From: Sarocladium kiliense
Taxonomy: Eukaryota > Ascomycota > Sordariomycetes > Hypocreales > Sarocladiaceae
Assembly (NCBI GenBank): GCA_030734395.1
Contig: JAUZTG010000041.1
Location: 1,054,001 to 1,118,000, forward strand
Length of the DNA stretch: 64,000 bases
Reading direction: 5' to 3'
Part shown: in pieces, positions 24,256 through 35,435 of the stretch
Layout: each line of letters opens with the position of its first letter
Numbering within the stretch: position 1 is the stretch's first letter
Position numbers and translations under genes: made by a program
Notes under the pieces: generated by a model
Seen by the model: only the letters and a program-made list of their open reading frames with translations
The model's database searches: none
What the model was told of the DNA's origin: nothing

Positions 24256-26316
24256 ATGGTCAACCGCCATGAAGAATCTCAACCCCTCATGACCGACTCC
24301 GACCGCGACTCCGACGCCCAAGGCGCAAAATTCCCCCGAACAACTACGCGCCCCACCAACGCTTCCGCTTCCTCCGACGACATCGATGTTGATCATCCAG
24401 ATGCGCCTGTGACGAACGCTGCGGCCGCTGGGAACGGTCAAGGCGCTGTACAGCTCGAGGTCGTTGACGACGATCGCCAAAGTGGCGCTTCTACACCGCG
24501 ATTCTTACAGGATGAAGATTCTTGGAAGCGCTGGCGATGGGTTCCTTACCCTGTTCGCAGGGTCGTCAAGGCCGTGAACCGCTGGTCGCATGGCCCCTCG
24601 AACCCTCAGCCATATCGCATCAAGCCTTTCTTTCCAGCCGTGCAGACCTATCCTTTATGGCTCGTCGATCGGTTTCTACCCAGGCGCCGTCAGCGCTTCT
24701 GGGTGCTGTTTGCCTACTTCTCTGCGTGGCTGATTGGCTTCGTCTTGCTGAAGAGACAAGAGACACTGGCAATTGACATCGAGGGATGGGGCACTCCGAG
24801 GAGCATTGGCTGTGGTGTCACGTACTGGGCGCGTGGGAACGGGTGCAGCTTGGACGGGAACAATTGCCGTCCCTTCACGGACACAGGCTTCCCATTTAGC
24901 TGTCACGCCAATTGCGAGAGCTACCACGTCTTGAACCCACGTGCTGTGGGTGATCAAGAAGTCATCTACCAGCCTCTTGTCGTCGGTGGCCCGTCAGATG
25001 ATAATGACCGAGCAACTTATCGCGGGGACTCCTTCATCTGCGGCGCAGCCATCCACGCTGGTGTCATTACCGACTCTCAGGGCGGCTGTGGCGTCGTGGA
25101 ACTCGTCGGCCAACAGGAAAACTTCGAAAGTAGCACCCGCCATGGCATCAAGAGCATTGCTTTCGACTCCTATTTCCCACTTTCCTTCCGCTTCGTCGAG
25201 AACATCAAATGCGGCAGCACCACCGACATGCGCTGGTCCATCCTCGGTCTCTCAGCAACCTTCACTGGCGTCCTCTCCCTCTTCACCTCCTCCGCCGCAC
25301 TCTTCTTCTTCCCGAATTTCATCGCTATTTTCTGGACAGTTGGCATGGCCCTTGATCCACCAAACATCTCCTCAGTCACAGCTTTGTTCTCCAATATCCT
25401 GGGGAAGTTCCTTCCTGCGATGTTTGTTGCCTGGGTTATGTACGACAAGATGGGCATCCGTCGCACGCTCGGTGGCCTCAAAGCCCAAATTGAAAAGACA
25501 ATCCTCTGGCTTGGGGCTTGCTGGGTTGGCGCTATGGACAACTACACCCTCAGCTTTATCCCTATCCAGCGCCTCACAGGCCATGACCTCCAACAGCAAC
25601 CCGGAGCTAAGGCCGCCCTGGCCATCATCGTTATCGTCCTTGTCGCCATTGTCGCCGCGCAAGTCTGGTTCTTCCAGCAGGAAGGCCGTTTCCGTAAATA
25701 CATCAAGCTCTACGGCCTCTTCATTGCCGCCATTGTCATCTCCCTCACCCTCCCAGGTCTCAATCTCCGTATCCACCACTACATCATTGCCCTCCTCCTG
25801 CTCCCTGGTACAAGCTTGCAGATGCGGCCTTCCCTCCTCTACCAAGGCCTCCTAGTCGGCCTCTTCATCAACGGTATTGCCCGCTGGGGCTTCGACCCCG
25901 TCCTCCAAACCCCGGACGCACTCCAAGGCGACGCCCAACTCGGCACCGCCCTCCCCATCATCTCCTCCCCAACTATTAACCTCTCCAATGCCACAAACGG
26001 CATCTCCAACATCACCTTTGAGTGGGATCCTCCGCCGGTGCCAGAGTGGGACGGGATCAGCATCTTGGTTAACGATGTGGAGCGGTTCCGGACGTACTTC
26101 ACTGATGTGGGTGCTGCGCATAATTTTGTCTGGCATAGGAATAGCACTTTGGATTTGCCTGAATATTTCAGGTTTGCTTTTGTTGATGGGAGTGAGCCAG
26201 GGGATTATACGAAGGCAGGGAAGTGGACGAAGGATGGGGAGTGGGTTGAGATGGAGCCTGGCCCATCGAAGATCAAGGCCAGGGGACTGGATAAAGATGA
26301 GTTGTTGCAGAGGTGA
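24256..26316 (+). CDS. LCCL-domain multi-pass membrane protein
   Basis: A single exon of 686 residues. An acidic, Ser/Thr-rich N-terminal tail (1-~90) is followed by a Trp-rich basic linker and one membrane span (FWVLFAYFSAWLIGFVLL, ~155-172). A Cys-rich LCCL domain follows at about 176-310: IGCGVTYWARGNGCSLDGNNC, then GDSFICGAAIHAGVI and GGCGVVELVG, ending in IAFDSYFPLSF. About seven more spans cover ~330-560, and an Asn-rich C-terminal domain may face outside (NLSNATN sites). LCCL modules bind lipids or glycans in other proteins. Fungal proteins of this layout are widespread, but their role is unknown. Codons are strongly C-ending, suggesting good expression. Confidence 0.88.
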   Translation: MVNRHEESQPLMTDSDRDSDAQGAKFPRTTTRPTNASASSDDIDVDHPDAPVTNAAAAGNGQGAVQLEVVDDDRQSGASTPRFLQDEDSWKRWRWVPYPVRRVVKAVNRWSHGPSNPQPYRIKPFFPAVQTYPLWLVDRFLPRRRQRFWVLFAYFSAWLIGFVLLKRQETLAIDIEGWGTPRSIGCGVTYWARGNGCSLDGNNCRPFTDTGFPFSCHANCESYHVLNPRAVGDQEVIYQPLVVGGPSDDNDRATYRGDSFICGAAIHAGVITDSQGGCGVVELVGQQENFESSTRHGIKSIAFDSYFPLSFRFVENIKCGSTTDMRWSILGLSATFTGVLSLFTSSAALFFFPNFIAIFWTVGMALDPPNISSVTALFSNILGKFLPAMFVAWVMYDKMGIRRTLGGLKAQIEKTILWLGACWVGAMDNYTLSFIPIQRLTGHDLQQQPGAKAALAIIVIVLVAIVAAQVWFFQQEGRFRKYIKLYGLFIAAIVISLTLPGLNLRIHHYIIALLLLPGTSLQMRPSLLYQGLLVGLFINGIARWGFDPVLQTPDALQGDAQLGTALPIISSPTINLSNATNGISNITFEWDPPPVPEWDGISILVNDVERFRTYFTDVGAAHNFVWHRNSTLDLPEYFRFAFVDGSEPGDYTKAGKWTKDGEWVEMEPGPSKIKARGLDKDELLQR

Positions 26317-26506
26317 TTTACAGTTTGATATCCCTGCGTAGATTTTTGAATAACAGCGATTTGAGGTTTCCATCTTGAGCGTAATTTCTCGCTGTGGTTT
26401 CACTTTGGTTGAAAGTCGATACAGCTAGTTACGATATGCAAATCTCATTAGATCATTATCCTATTCTAGGTCTTACACCACCAACTCGTTCTTTCCTTGT
26501 CGACCC

Positions 26507-28347
26507 TTAGACTTCGTTGCTAGGGTACAAGACCTGCGTAGTAGGTCCGAACTCCTCCTTGATCGACCGCATGTTGACAAACCTCGTCAACAAGTTCGGG
26601 CTTCCAGCCTTATCATCAGTACCACTCGCCCTAGCACCACCAAACGGCTGCTGGCCGACAACAGCACCCGTGCTCTTGCAATTTACGTAGAAGTTACCAG
26701 CCGCGTTGCGCAGCTTCTCCTCTGCGAAGCGGATCACCTCACGGTCCTTGGCGAAGATGGAGCCAGTGAGGCCGTATTCAGAGGTCGAGTCGACGAGCTC
26801 GCAAGCCTTGGAGAAGGCGTCGGGGGTAGAGTCATCGTAGACGTGGGCGACGAGGATGGGGCCGAAGAATTCGGTGGAGAGGTAGGGGTGCGCGGGGTCG
26901 GTCGTCTCGTAGATGGTTGGGTGGATGAAGTAGCCCTTGGAAGAGTCGTACTTGCCTCCAACGAGGAGTTTCAGAGAGGAGTCGGACTTGGCGGCATCGA
27001 TGGCGGAGGACAGCTTCTTGAAGGAGGCCGCGTGGATGACGGGGCCAATGAAGTTGTCGTGCTCCCAGGGTGCACCAATCTTGAGCTTCTCGGTCTCAGA
27101 CACTAGCTTCTCCTTGAACTCTGGCCAGATAGACTTGGGCACGTAGATACGAGAGGTAGCGCTGCACTTCTGGCCCTGGAACTCGAAAGCACCACGGACG
27201 GTCTGGATAGCGGCGTTCTCGATGTCGGCGGAGGGGTGGATCAGGTGGAAGTTCTTTCCACCAGTCTCGCCGACGATACGGGGGTAAGAGCGGTAGCGAC
27301 CCTCAGCAACACCCTGGCCAATGGTGCCGTAGAGCTTGCGGAAGACAGCAGTGCTGCCGGTGTAGTGCAGACCAGCGAACTCGCGGTGAGAGAGGGCGAC
27401 CTTGGTCACCTCGACCGGGTCACCGGGGACGAACTGGATGACATCCTTGGGCAGGCCAGCCTCGAGTAGGATCTGGTAGACGAGCCAGTTGGAGGCGATG
27501 GCTGAGTCAGAAGGCTTCCAGACGCAGACGTTACCCATCAGAACCGGTGCGCCAGGCAGGTTACCCGCAATAGCAGTAAAGTTGAAGGGGCTGACCGCGT
27601 AGACGAAGCCCTCGAGAGGACGGTACTCGACACGGTTCCACAGACCAGGGTAGTTATGCGTAGGCTGCTGGCCATAGAGCTCCTCCGCATAAGCGACATT
27701 GAAGCGGAAGAAGTCAGCGAGCTCAGCAGCCGCATCGATCTCAGCTTGCCATGCGTTCTTGCCCTGCCCGAGCATGGTCGCAGCCATAATGTCGTAGCGG
27801 TACTTGCCAGCGACAAGGTCGGCAGCCTTGAGGAAGACGGCGGCTCGGTCGGCGAAGGGCAGAGACTCCCATGATGATTTGGCAGCGAGAGCGGCGTCGA
27901 TAGCGGCGGAGACATCGGAGGAGGTGGCGGTGTGGTAGGAAGCAACTGGGGTGGCGTGGTCGGAGGGGTTGAACTGCTGGGAGAGGGAGGAGGTCGTGAT
28001 CTAAGAGGGCGAGAAGTCAGTAAAGGCGATGTCAGTACGATAAGCAGATTGACAAACCTCCTTGCCGCCAACGACAACGGGAACCTGGAGTGGAAGCTTG
28101 CCCTTTAGCTTCTCAACTGCAGCGGTCAAGCCCTCCCTCTGGGCACTGCCCTTTGCATAGTGTTGCTAGAGATGTCAATCAGCGACGGTGGAGCGATCAA
28201 TGGACATGAGATGGTGCGTACGTTGGGCTCATTGTTAACCTGAGGAGTCTTGAACCGCGCAAGCTGGGCGAGAGACCTCTTCTGGGGGAACCTGGCGGCG
28301 TGGCCCAGGCAGCGGACGCCAGCTCTCCTCATGACGGCCGACTGCAT
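26507..28347 (-). CDS. delta-1-pyrroline-5-carboxylate dehydrogenase, mitochondrial
   Basis: Three exons: 28347-28222, 28165-28058 and 28000-26507. The product is 575 residues. It oxidises P5C/glutamate semialdehyde to glutamate with NAD+, the second step of proline breakdown (prnC/PUT2 role). The N-terminus is Arg-rich with few acids (MQSAVMRRAGVRCLGHAARF), a mitochondrial presequence. Aldehyde-dehydrogenase marks include YAVSPFNFTAIAGNLPGAP, the Glu motif VGETGGKNFHLIHP, the catalytic Cys in FQGQKCSATSRIYVP, and STEFFGPILVAHVYDD. QQPFGGARASGTDDKAGSPN near the end is typical of P5CDH. Codon bias is strong. The gene ends 190 bases from the LCCL gene (convergent). No proline dehydrogenase or permease lies nearby. 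Confidence 0.95.
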
Positions 28348-29215
28348 TGTGGTGGCGAGGTGAGTGTTTGGGTGATACTGCTTGCTACTGTATGCCTCTG
28401 GGTGTTGTTTTGTGATTGAAGCTGATCAAGGCAGATGGAAAAGCAGATGAAGGAAGACAAGAGAAGCTCCAAGACACACAGGCACGGGAAAAAAAGAAGG
28501 TTGGCCACAACTAGTGCTACACACCTCTCGTTGTCAAGAGGGAGCTCCAAAGTTCCAGTTGGGCAGCTTGCGTGTCTCGGCTTATGACGGTTTAAGCGGA
28601 GCACAGAGGGGCCCAATGGTCCCCATTACACCATCGAAACGCCCGTCCTCCCACAGGCTATCAGGCTATCAGCACCAGAATTGATGGAGGTGGAGGCGGG
28701 GTCCCTGATAAGCTTCCCGCTGAGGCGCTGTGTCGTTCACCGGCATGGCAGCTCATTGGGCAATGGGTAGGGATGGGGGCCGACGTCGGAGGGGTCCCTC
28801 GTGATAGCGCTCGGTTGGCTACGGAGAATAAGAGTCAGGGACCAGGAGCTGCATAGATTCGATGGGATAATGAATACATCTTGATGATTGAAGTGTGACA
28901 ATTGATATGCTCGTTCGTGATATTGATTCACCATGAGTTGAGGAGATTCCAGCTCTTCGTGGTACAGCACTACCTTCGCCACCTAAGAGCAATCATCGCC
29001 GGTCTCGCTACACGGCAGAGGCGAAAGAGCAGGGATCAAGCTCCATTTCGCCAACACCAACACATATCCATCTGCGGAGTGGATAGGGCTAAGCTTCGGT
29101 GAGCATACAGACGGGCCTTGGCGATCATGGGGTCACAACACTCGGTGAAGGCATCCATTTCCCCTCACTCAGGTAGCAATTGGCCCATCTTCACAACAAG
29201 GAAAATCATCATCTA
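28348..29215. other. intergenic stretch, P5CDH promoter side
   Basis: Holds the promoter of the dehydrogenase gene. No supported gene, repeat or RNA was seen in these ~870 bases. Confidence 0.45.
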
Positions 29216-29405
29216 TTATGGCCAGAAGGCACATTTCAAAACATAGGGAAAATCCTGACGTTCCAGGCGCATCAATCCCTGCAACATATGCCGTCCCGTC
29301 CATCCAATCTTATCCTCGTGGACATCACAATAGGGTATCTTGTCGAACCTGTAGCTCTTTGTCTCGCATAACTCGCATCGCACCCTGGTTCTCCCCCAAC
29401 CACCT
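29216..29405 (-). other. coding-like 3' flank with CxxC-x12-CxxH pattern
   Basis: Directly after the PhoD-like stop codon the minus strand stays open in another frame, which begins at ATG 29476 inside the PhoD exon and stops at 29216. It encodes RCELCETKSYRFDKIPYCD followed by VH, a C-x2-C-x12-C-x2-H arrangement. LQGLMRLERQDFPYVLKC follows. It could be an alternative C-terminal exon of the upstream gene, a small zinc-binding protein, or chance. No splice route was identified with confidence. Confidence 0.25.
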
Positions 29406-32119
29406 TTACTGCTTCGGGTGCGGCGCTTCCTGGTGTGCAGCTGCACTCTCTGCCGTCGCGGTAGGCACGTGTTCATTCGAAGCTGCCTTGTTGTAACGCA
29501 GTAGCGGCACCGTCAGTCCGTATGCCTGCGTCTTGCCCTCCTTGTCGTGCTGGTCAATCTCGACATTGATACAGACGTGAAGACTGCCGTCGTTGTCCCG
29601 TCCGTGACCCTCCCGTGTTGCGGAGCGATGCTTCGTGCCAGAGTCGATCTCTCCCGCATGGAGCTTGTCATGTCCGTCCTTGCCGGTGAATGAGCGAGGG
29701 GTGTGCGTGCCGTTGCCATTCGCAGGTCCGGAATTGTCAGACGTAGGGCCATCGCCGTTGGTGGCTGCAGGCCCAGCTTCCACGCCAGGGTTATGAGGTG
29801 AGTTCTCGGTAATCATGGCGTAGTTTCGGCTCGGCATTGTAACATGGTTGAAGCCAGCAGTCTTGTTCGAGTCACCAGGGTCCTTGTCAAACATGTCCAG
29901 CAGCGTCTCGTCAGTCTCCGGGTTGAGATGGTGAATCTTGTTGCGTCTTGCCAGGAGGTTCGCCACAGCCTGTGGTGGCGGCTTGTTGACAATTGCCGAT
30001 GAGACCACGTTGACCATGTATCGATGATCGTCCTCAGCAGGCACCTTCAGCGACGGGTTGGAGTAGAAACGGCCCAATGCGGCCAGGTGAACGTCACCAC
30101 CCAGGATTGTAACACGCACGGAGAACTCGGCAGCAATACGCTGCATCCTCTCGATGAGCATTGTACGCTCCTTCTTGTGCACTCTTGCGGTGTAGTGGTC
30201 GTCCAGATCATCAAGAAGATCAACACTGCCATCGAATTGGTTGAACAGACCACCGCCCACACCGAACCGCTTGCTCATAAACTTGACCGGTCCAATCAGC
30301 GGGCTGCGGAGAATGTTCTCAAGCCATGTAAGACGCTAAACTTGTCAGTGGGATGCTTTCGATCACATAATGTGAGAGTTATAGCTTACTGGATAGGCAA
30401 TAGGAATGCCTAGCAGCAGGATGAGATGCTTGATGGGCTGCTCTGAGGCGGCAGCCTTCTTCAGCTCACTGCGAAGCCTCTCGAAGATGAGATCGTAGGT
30501 CTCGGGGTAGTTGATCTGGTGGCGTGTACGCTATAAACCCAGAGTCAGCATGCGTGCATCCAGTGACACCCAAATGACCTTACCTCGACACGGGCATCGA
30601 GACCCACGAGCGCCAAGCGGGCACCTAGGCGTGTGTAGATGTTCAATGACTTCTCAGCCACGTAGGGACCAGGCTTTTGGCCCCAAATGTACGATTCGTC
30701 CGTCTTTGGATCCGCAACAAAGACGTTCATGAGCTGGTTGGGATTCGTGCCTTGGTCAGCCTGCTGAGTAGCGGTGCTATCTGTAGGATATCAGCATGAT
30801 GTGAGATCTCTTATCAATAGCGGGCGTGCATACCGGTTGTAAAGGTCGAGGGCGGGGGAGGGAGGTGATGCTGGAAAAGCATATAGTACTTGTGAGCTGT
30901 TCCACCAATTCCACGGAAGACAGCGCAGCGCATGAAATGATCTGTGTAAGAACCAAAGCCATCGATGATCTGCCATATGTCAATTCGCGTCTTTATCTGA
31001 TCAAGAGGTTTTGTTTTTCCTTACGTCGTGGTCATCCCAAATGTTGAGTTGGGCGATCTGCCCGTTCGCATACGCGAAAGGCTGGATGTTGTACCACCGA
31101 ATGTAGTTTTTCAAGTAGTAATCATCGCACTCGACCCTGAGCTTCTCCGGGAACGGATACTCTCTGCGTTTCTTCGGGTTGCCGATATTAGCCCAAGGAC
31201 GGAGAGGGCCATTGACACGGATTCCATCATTGTATATCTGGTCGCCACCTCCGACCATGACGTGGAAAGGCACCTCGCCGTGTTTTCTCATCACATCATT
31301 CCACAAGGCAGCACCACTCCAAGCCTCCTCGTCTGTGCCGACACTGAAGCCATTGCAAGAATGAAACATGATGCGCATGGACTCAGTGAGAGCAGGGATG
31401 AAGAAACGGTTGAGTCGAGGCTTGTAGTCGGTCGAGTAGCGCATTTCGGGGACTTCGTATTCAAACTGACGCTCGGTTTCGCCCATAGGCACCACGACGT
31501 CGAATTGCCAGAAGGTATTGCGGGCGTCGGAATAGAGGCAGTTAGACTCGATCAGGCTGTCCCCGCTGGTTGTGCCGTTGGCAGGTCCGTCGGTGACACC
31601 ATCGGCGCCCGTAGCAAGCTGCTTGACAGCACTTGCGGGACGAAGGGCGAGTCTGGGTTGATAGAGCGGCGTCTTGCCGCCACCCTTGACTACAACCAGT
31701 ACGGAACCAATCCAATTGCCTTGGTCCATTCGGCGATAGTTGAGGAGCGGACCGCAAACGATCTCCTTACCATCATTGATCCCAGGACCACGGCCGTCCT
31801 CAGGCGCATCGTGGGGTTGGTCATCACCCTCGGCATGGCCGGCAGCGACAGTCAGAGGCTTGTAGTTGGCACCACCATGGGAGCTATCGCCCTCAGGCTC
31901 GATCCGCGTCTTGTTCAGAAATTCTGCGAGGTCGCCAGTGGTATTGCCAGTGGTGGGCTCGCGGGCCTTGCCCTGCGCCATCTGCTGGCCCTCATAGCGA
32001 AGGTAGGCCGAGGACTCCTGGTGGCGCCAGCGACTGTCGGACGTGTACGGGTTGGGCCGCTGCAGCGTATCTCCATGAGATTGGGCGTGAGGCGCGGCGC
32101 CAGCGTCGTTGGAAGCCAT
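29406..32119 (-). CDS. PhoD-like metallophosphatase-domain protein
   Basis: Five exons: 32119-31025, 30969-30834, 30780-30584, 30530-30390 and 30335-29406. The product is about 832 residues. There is no signal peptide. A disordered, Gly/Asp-rich N-terminus (~1-110) leads into a beta-rich domain. The PhoD-like core has VMVGGGDQIYNDGIR (metal Asp), LNIWDDHD (metal Asp/His at the end of exon 1), LALVGLDARVE, and TILGGDVHLAALGRFY (metal Asp/His). Near residue 660 the catalytic domain gives way to a long Gly/Asn/His-rich stretch and a final beta segment (VCINVEIDQHDKEGKTQAYG). The family is Ca/Fe-dependent phosphodi/monoesterases. The fungal cytosolic members are uncharacterised, and the substrate is unknown. 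It is one of three phosphatases in this window. Confidence 0.88.
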
Positions 32120-33138
32120 TCGTGGGTATCAGGAGCTTCACAGGCTAAAGGCCTTGAATAGGAAGCTGGTCAGCAATTTCAAGGAACTTCCATCGTGGTA
32201 AGTGCAGCTAAATCAGCTGAGCTTGGGTTGCTGACATACCTGCGAATTGTTTCCTGGGAGACGGAAAGCAAGGGAGTGCTGCGAGCGCAAGCGGCGGGCA
32301 GCTGGGGAAACAATCGACACAGGTCGCGTGTCGAAGGAGAGAATGGAAAAGAAGAAGCAAACAGAAGCAAGGCAAGCTGTGGGAGAATCTTGCGATGCTC
32401 TCACTGAGGAACAGGAAAGCAGCAGATCGTGTCCGGACGGGAAAACAAGGCAATGAAATGAAGCCAAGAACAGCTCACCTCAGCTGGTGGTCGCATCGGG
32501 GCGGGAGGCTGTAGCTTCGAGTCCCGGATCCAGGTTTAGCACAGCCGCTATGACGCGCACTGCCTTACGCTGCCCTGCCATCCCTCCAGCTGTTGTGCCG
32601 CTGCTGCTTTGGGACTTTAGTATTCCCTGACTGACTCCGTGACACTGCGTGAGGTTTTGCATGTGAGATTTAGCTGTGACACCTGTTCCTGTTTCATCGA
32701 TATTACTGCTACAGCCTGCCCATCCCGCCATGGAAATGTTCGCTGATGACCATCCTCTGCATTCGCACTGGTCAAGCTGGGTTGCCTCTGGCGGGCAGAC
32801 GCCCAGTGGACCATCCAGGTCGATCAGACGCTTATTATTTTCGGGTCTAACAAGTGCGTTGAGCTAGACAATAGCCATGACTCGAATGAGACTAGATTTA
32901 GGGGGCCAGAGCAGCAATCTTGGGCCTATGCTTATTTTCCCAGTGTTCCCTCCTCAATGTTTTGTTTTGTTTCTGCCAAGCCGTGATGACCTCATTTCCC
33001 GCGCTACCCATCTTGAGGTATGTTACCCTGCACCAATACCTTATCATCGATACTCGAGGTGATGCCGAGAGGTTCTTGTGTGTCCATTCCCAACATTTTG
33101 AAATTTGTACTTTGGCCCAGAACCCGTGTCGTTTTCTT
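32120..33138. other. intergenic stretch, about 1 kb
   Basis: Upstream region of the PhoD-like gene and 3' flank of the methyltransferase gene. Several frames of 60-90 codons overlap on both strands near 32200-32470 without protein character. No gene was called. Confidence 0.45.
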
Positions 33139-34155
33139 TTAGTTCCCCATCAAGCGAAGGCGGAAACCCAGAATTGGTGGGAGCTGCACAAAGTTTGATG
33201 TGGACAGCATTCGTCGAGGATCTCCGTCCTCCTTCTTGAAGCACGGTTCCTCAAGCCCATCCATAACCAGTCCAGCTCCGAAGAAGGTTGAGAAGAGCTC
33301 ATGGATGGGGCGATGAAAGTATAGCTTTGCCCCTGTCAGCATGTACCCCAGTATCGCTACGTCCTGCCACTTATGTTCCCTTACCTGAGGATGGTCCTGT
33401 CCAGGTACAGCGACACCCTTATACGGGTCAATGTTCAAGTATTCAATTATGGTCTTGCCGATCGTCGTCTCAAAAGCCATCGTCGCCGGGTCATACTTCT
33501 GTTCAGCAGTTCGCGTATAGATCGAAGTCATGAACACAGGGTGAAGCAGAGTTGCGACGAAGCTAATCCAAGCAATGCCAGATGAGTGAATGGACCTTGT
33601 GTGAAGAAGCGATCTTCAGACTTACACGCCATCTTTCTTCAATAGTTTCGGAAGTGCTCGCGCCAGGGGTTCCAAGGTCGACACATCCATGATAGCCATG
33701 TTGATCAGAACGATGTCGTACTTCTGGCCACCCTGGCAAAACGGTTGCTTTAACCCGTGTTCATCATCAACTCATAATGAGGCGTTCCTTACCTGTGAGA
33801 GAACCTCAAGCTCCTCATCGGAAGTGACATCTACTCTTCTAAATTCAATGCTGTCTCCAGAAGTTCCGCGGGCTTTCGCTCTCTCAACCATGTTAGCCGC
33901 CCCGTCCGTGGCCAGCACCCGTGCACCACGCTCAGCCAGCCAACGAGCACAGAGGCCATTGCCTGCAGCAAACTCCAGAGCTTGGCAATTCTCTCGCTCC
34001 AGAACCTCTCCCAAGAACCTCTGCAGACAAGGCTCCTGGAGCTTTGACCAGTACTCGTTGCCATCAGCGCCTATGCACTGATCCCAGTACTCGGCGTTGA
34101 GATTCCAGCTCTCGACAGCGTCGATGCCGTGAGGGTGTGACGGGTTGCTGGCCAT
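33139..34155 (-). CDS. class I SAM-dependent methyltransferase
   Basis: Three exons: 34155-33793, 33732-33626 and 33562-33139. The product is about 297 residues. The SAM-binding glycine motif is ALEFAAGNGLCARWLAERG (residues ~59-77). VLATDGAANMVERAK supplies the acidic residue that binds the ribose. IEFRRVDVTS and YDIVLINMAIMDV are the later strands of the Rossmann fold. LKKDGVFVATLLHPVF is the post-motif strand, built over intron 2. The C-terminal third (HRPIHELFSTFFGAGLVMDG) is the usual cap region. No targeting signal is seen. It resembles UbiE/Methyltransf-11/25 type enzymes that act on small molecules; the substrate is unknown. Confidence 0.88.
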
Positions 34156-35435
34156 GGTAAATTATCACGTCAATGCCTCTCAGGGATGAATTTGGAGAGA
34201 CAGGAACTGATAAGGTCACGACGTTCGTTGATCAGGTCTTTGTACAGTACTCGGGACAGAAGACCGTGAAAGCGCTCCACATGCTCGGCGTACCCAACTT
34301 GGCAAGTCGCCGGTGACTCAATAGCCGACTCCCGAAATGGAGTATTCTGGAATCGAGTAGCGAAAACCAGTAGCAAAATTATCGTCCTTTCTACTGCAGA
34401 GATTCCATCAGCCGCCGAGACTATATTCCTACTTGCTATCTCTGCAGTTCTCGCGCAATTGAGGGGTCGACCCTCGGTTTGGTGTTTTGTGAAGCTTCGT
34501 TGGGTTTCCGTGCCGGAACTCGGCCGTGAACTGTCAGCATCCAGACTATCTCGGGAAGAGATGGGCCGAAGAAAACACAGTAAAGAAGTTCCCAAAGACG
34601 CGCAAAGAACGAAGACAGTAGTATAAGCCCTTTCAAAGGATGATCGAGAAAGACGGACGACTTTAGAGAACCTGGTGGGGGGCTTGCCTAGCTGGCTAGA
34701 GAGTTCAACGACCCCAAACCCTAGGTTCAAGCCAGGAATTGGGAGTAACTCTCCTAGGCCACGGCTTGAACAACGTGATACTCTCGATCTCATAGTAGTC
34801 GTAGTTTCAACACAATTCCCTAAGCCGTCGTATCGGCCGAGTACCGTCATTCGAGAGACGCTTAGGATCCAGCACCGTCTTCTGGAGATCCTGCTTTGTG
34901 CCAGTCCAACCCCATGATAGGCTTCGATTCTGTTCCAGCATGGTATCTGTATCGAGGCTCAAGCCGACACCTGTTAAAGAGACAACGAGGATGGGAGAAG
35001 GGAAAGATCATAGTCGAGTCTGCGTACTGGGTTCGGGACAATGTTGGACGCTGTGGCGCACCCAGAAGCTCAAGGTGGTGTGGGGCGGGACAATAGACAG
35101 CTCCGGGACTTTGCAAATCCGCAAGCAATCTGCAATGATAAGACGATAGTCGCGACTTTGTCAGGAATGTCAATAGGTTTCTGGGTATGACATCTTTGTT
35201 GGCAATGCTCATTAATGCGAATCGGGGAGATAGTTGCCGCGGTCGTCTCCTCGAACACGCAATGTGTGCGATCGTGTGCCATGGAGACCGGCGCGACTGA
35301 GGAAAGGCAGCAGGGATCTGTTTCCATGCTGTCGAAACTCGCGAGCCGTGTTGACAGTATTTAAGATCTTCATGCTCGCACTCTCGAGGTCCAGAATTCT
35401 ATCGAAACCACTCACAAAAGCACTAAAGACCGAGA
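34156..35435. other. intergenic stretch with one long unassigned frame
   Basis: About 1.3 kb between divergent genes. A 226-codon minus-strand frame (34850-34170, true ATG) ends 15 bases before the methyltransferase start. Its end (ERFHGLLSRVLYKDLINERR) looks slightly protein-like, but the rest is Ser/Arg-rich with no domain. It may be chance or a hypothetical gene, and I do not call it. A B-box-like ggttcaagcc near 34722 lacks a matching acceptor stem. GATA-like and TATA-like strings are not distinctive. Confidence 0.35.

Noticed and set aside
24941..25855. 304-codon plus-strand Ser-rich frame
   Set aside because: It is a shifted-frame shadow of the LCCL gene, caused by C-ending codon bias.
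31028..32161. 377-codon plus-strand frame
   Set aside because: It is the antisense shadow of PhoD-like exon 1, which has conserved metal-binding motifs.
32500..32545. B-box-like cttcgagtccc
   Set aside because: The preceding stem does not match and there is no cloverleaf.
34684..34760. tRNA-like A box and B box (tagctggctag, ggttcaagcc)
   Set aside because: The acceptor and T stems do not pair, so it is not a tRNA.
34170..34850. 226-codon minus-strand frame upstream of the methyltransferase
   Set aside because: It has a true ATG, but composition is Ser/Arg-rich, there is no domain, and it ends 15 bases before another start. It is left inside the intergenic entry as unproven.
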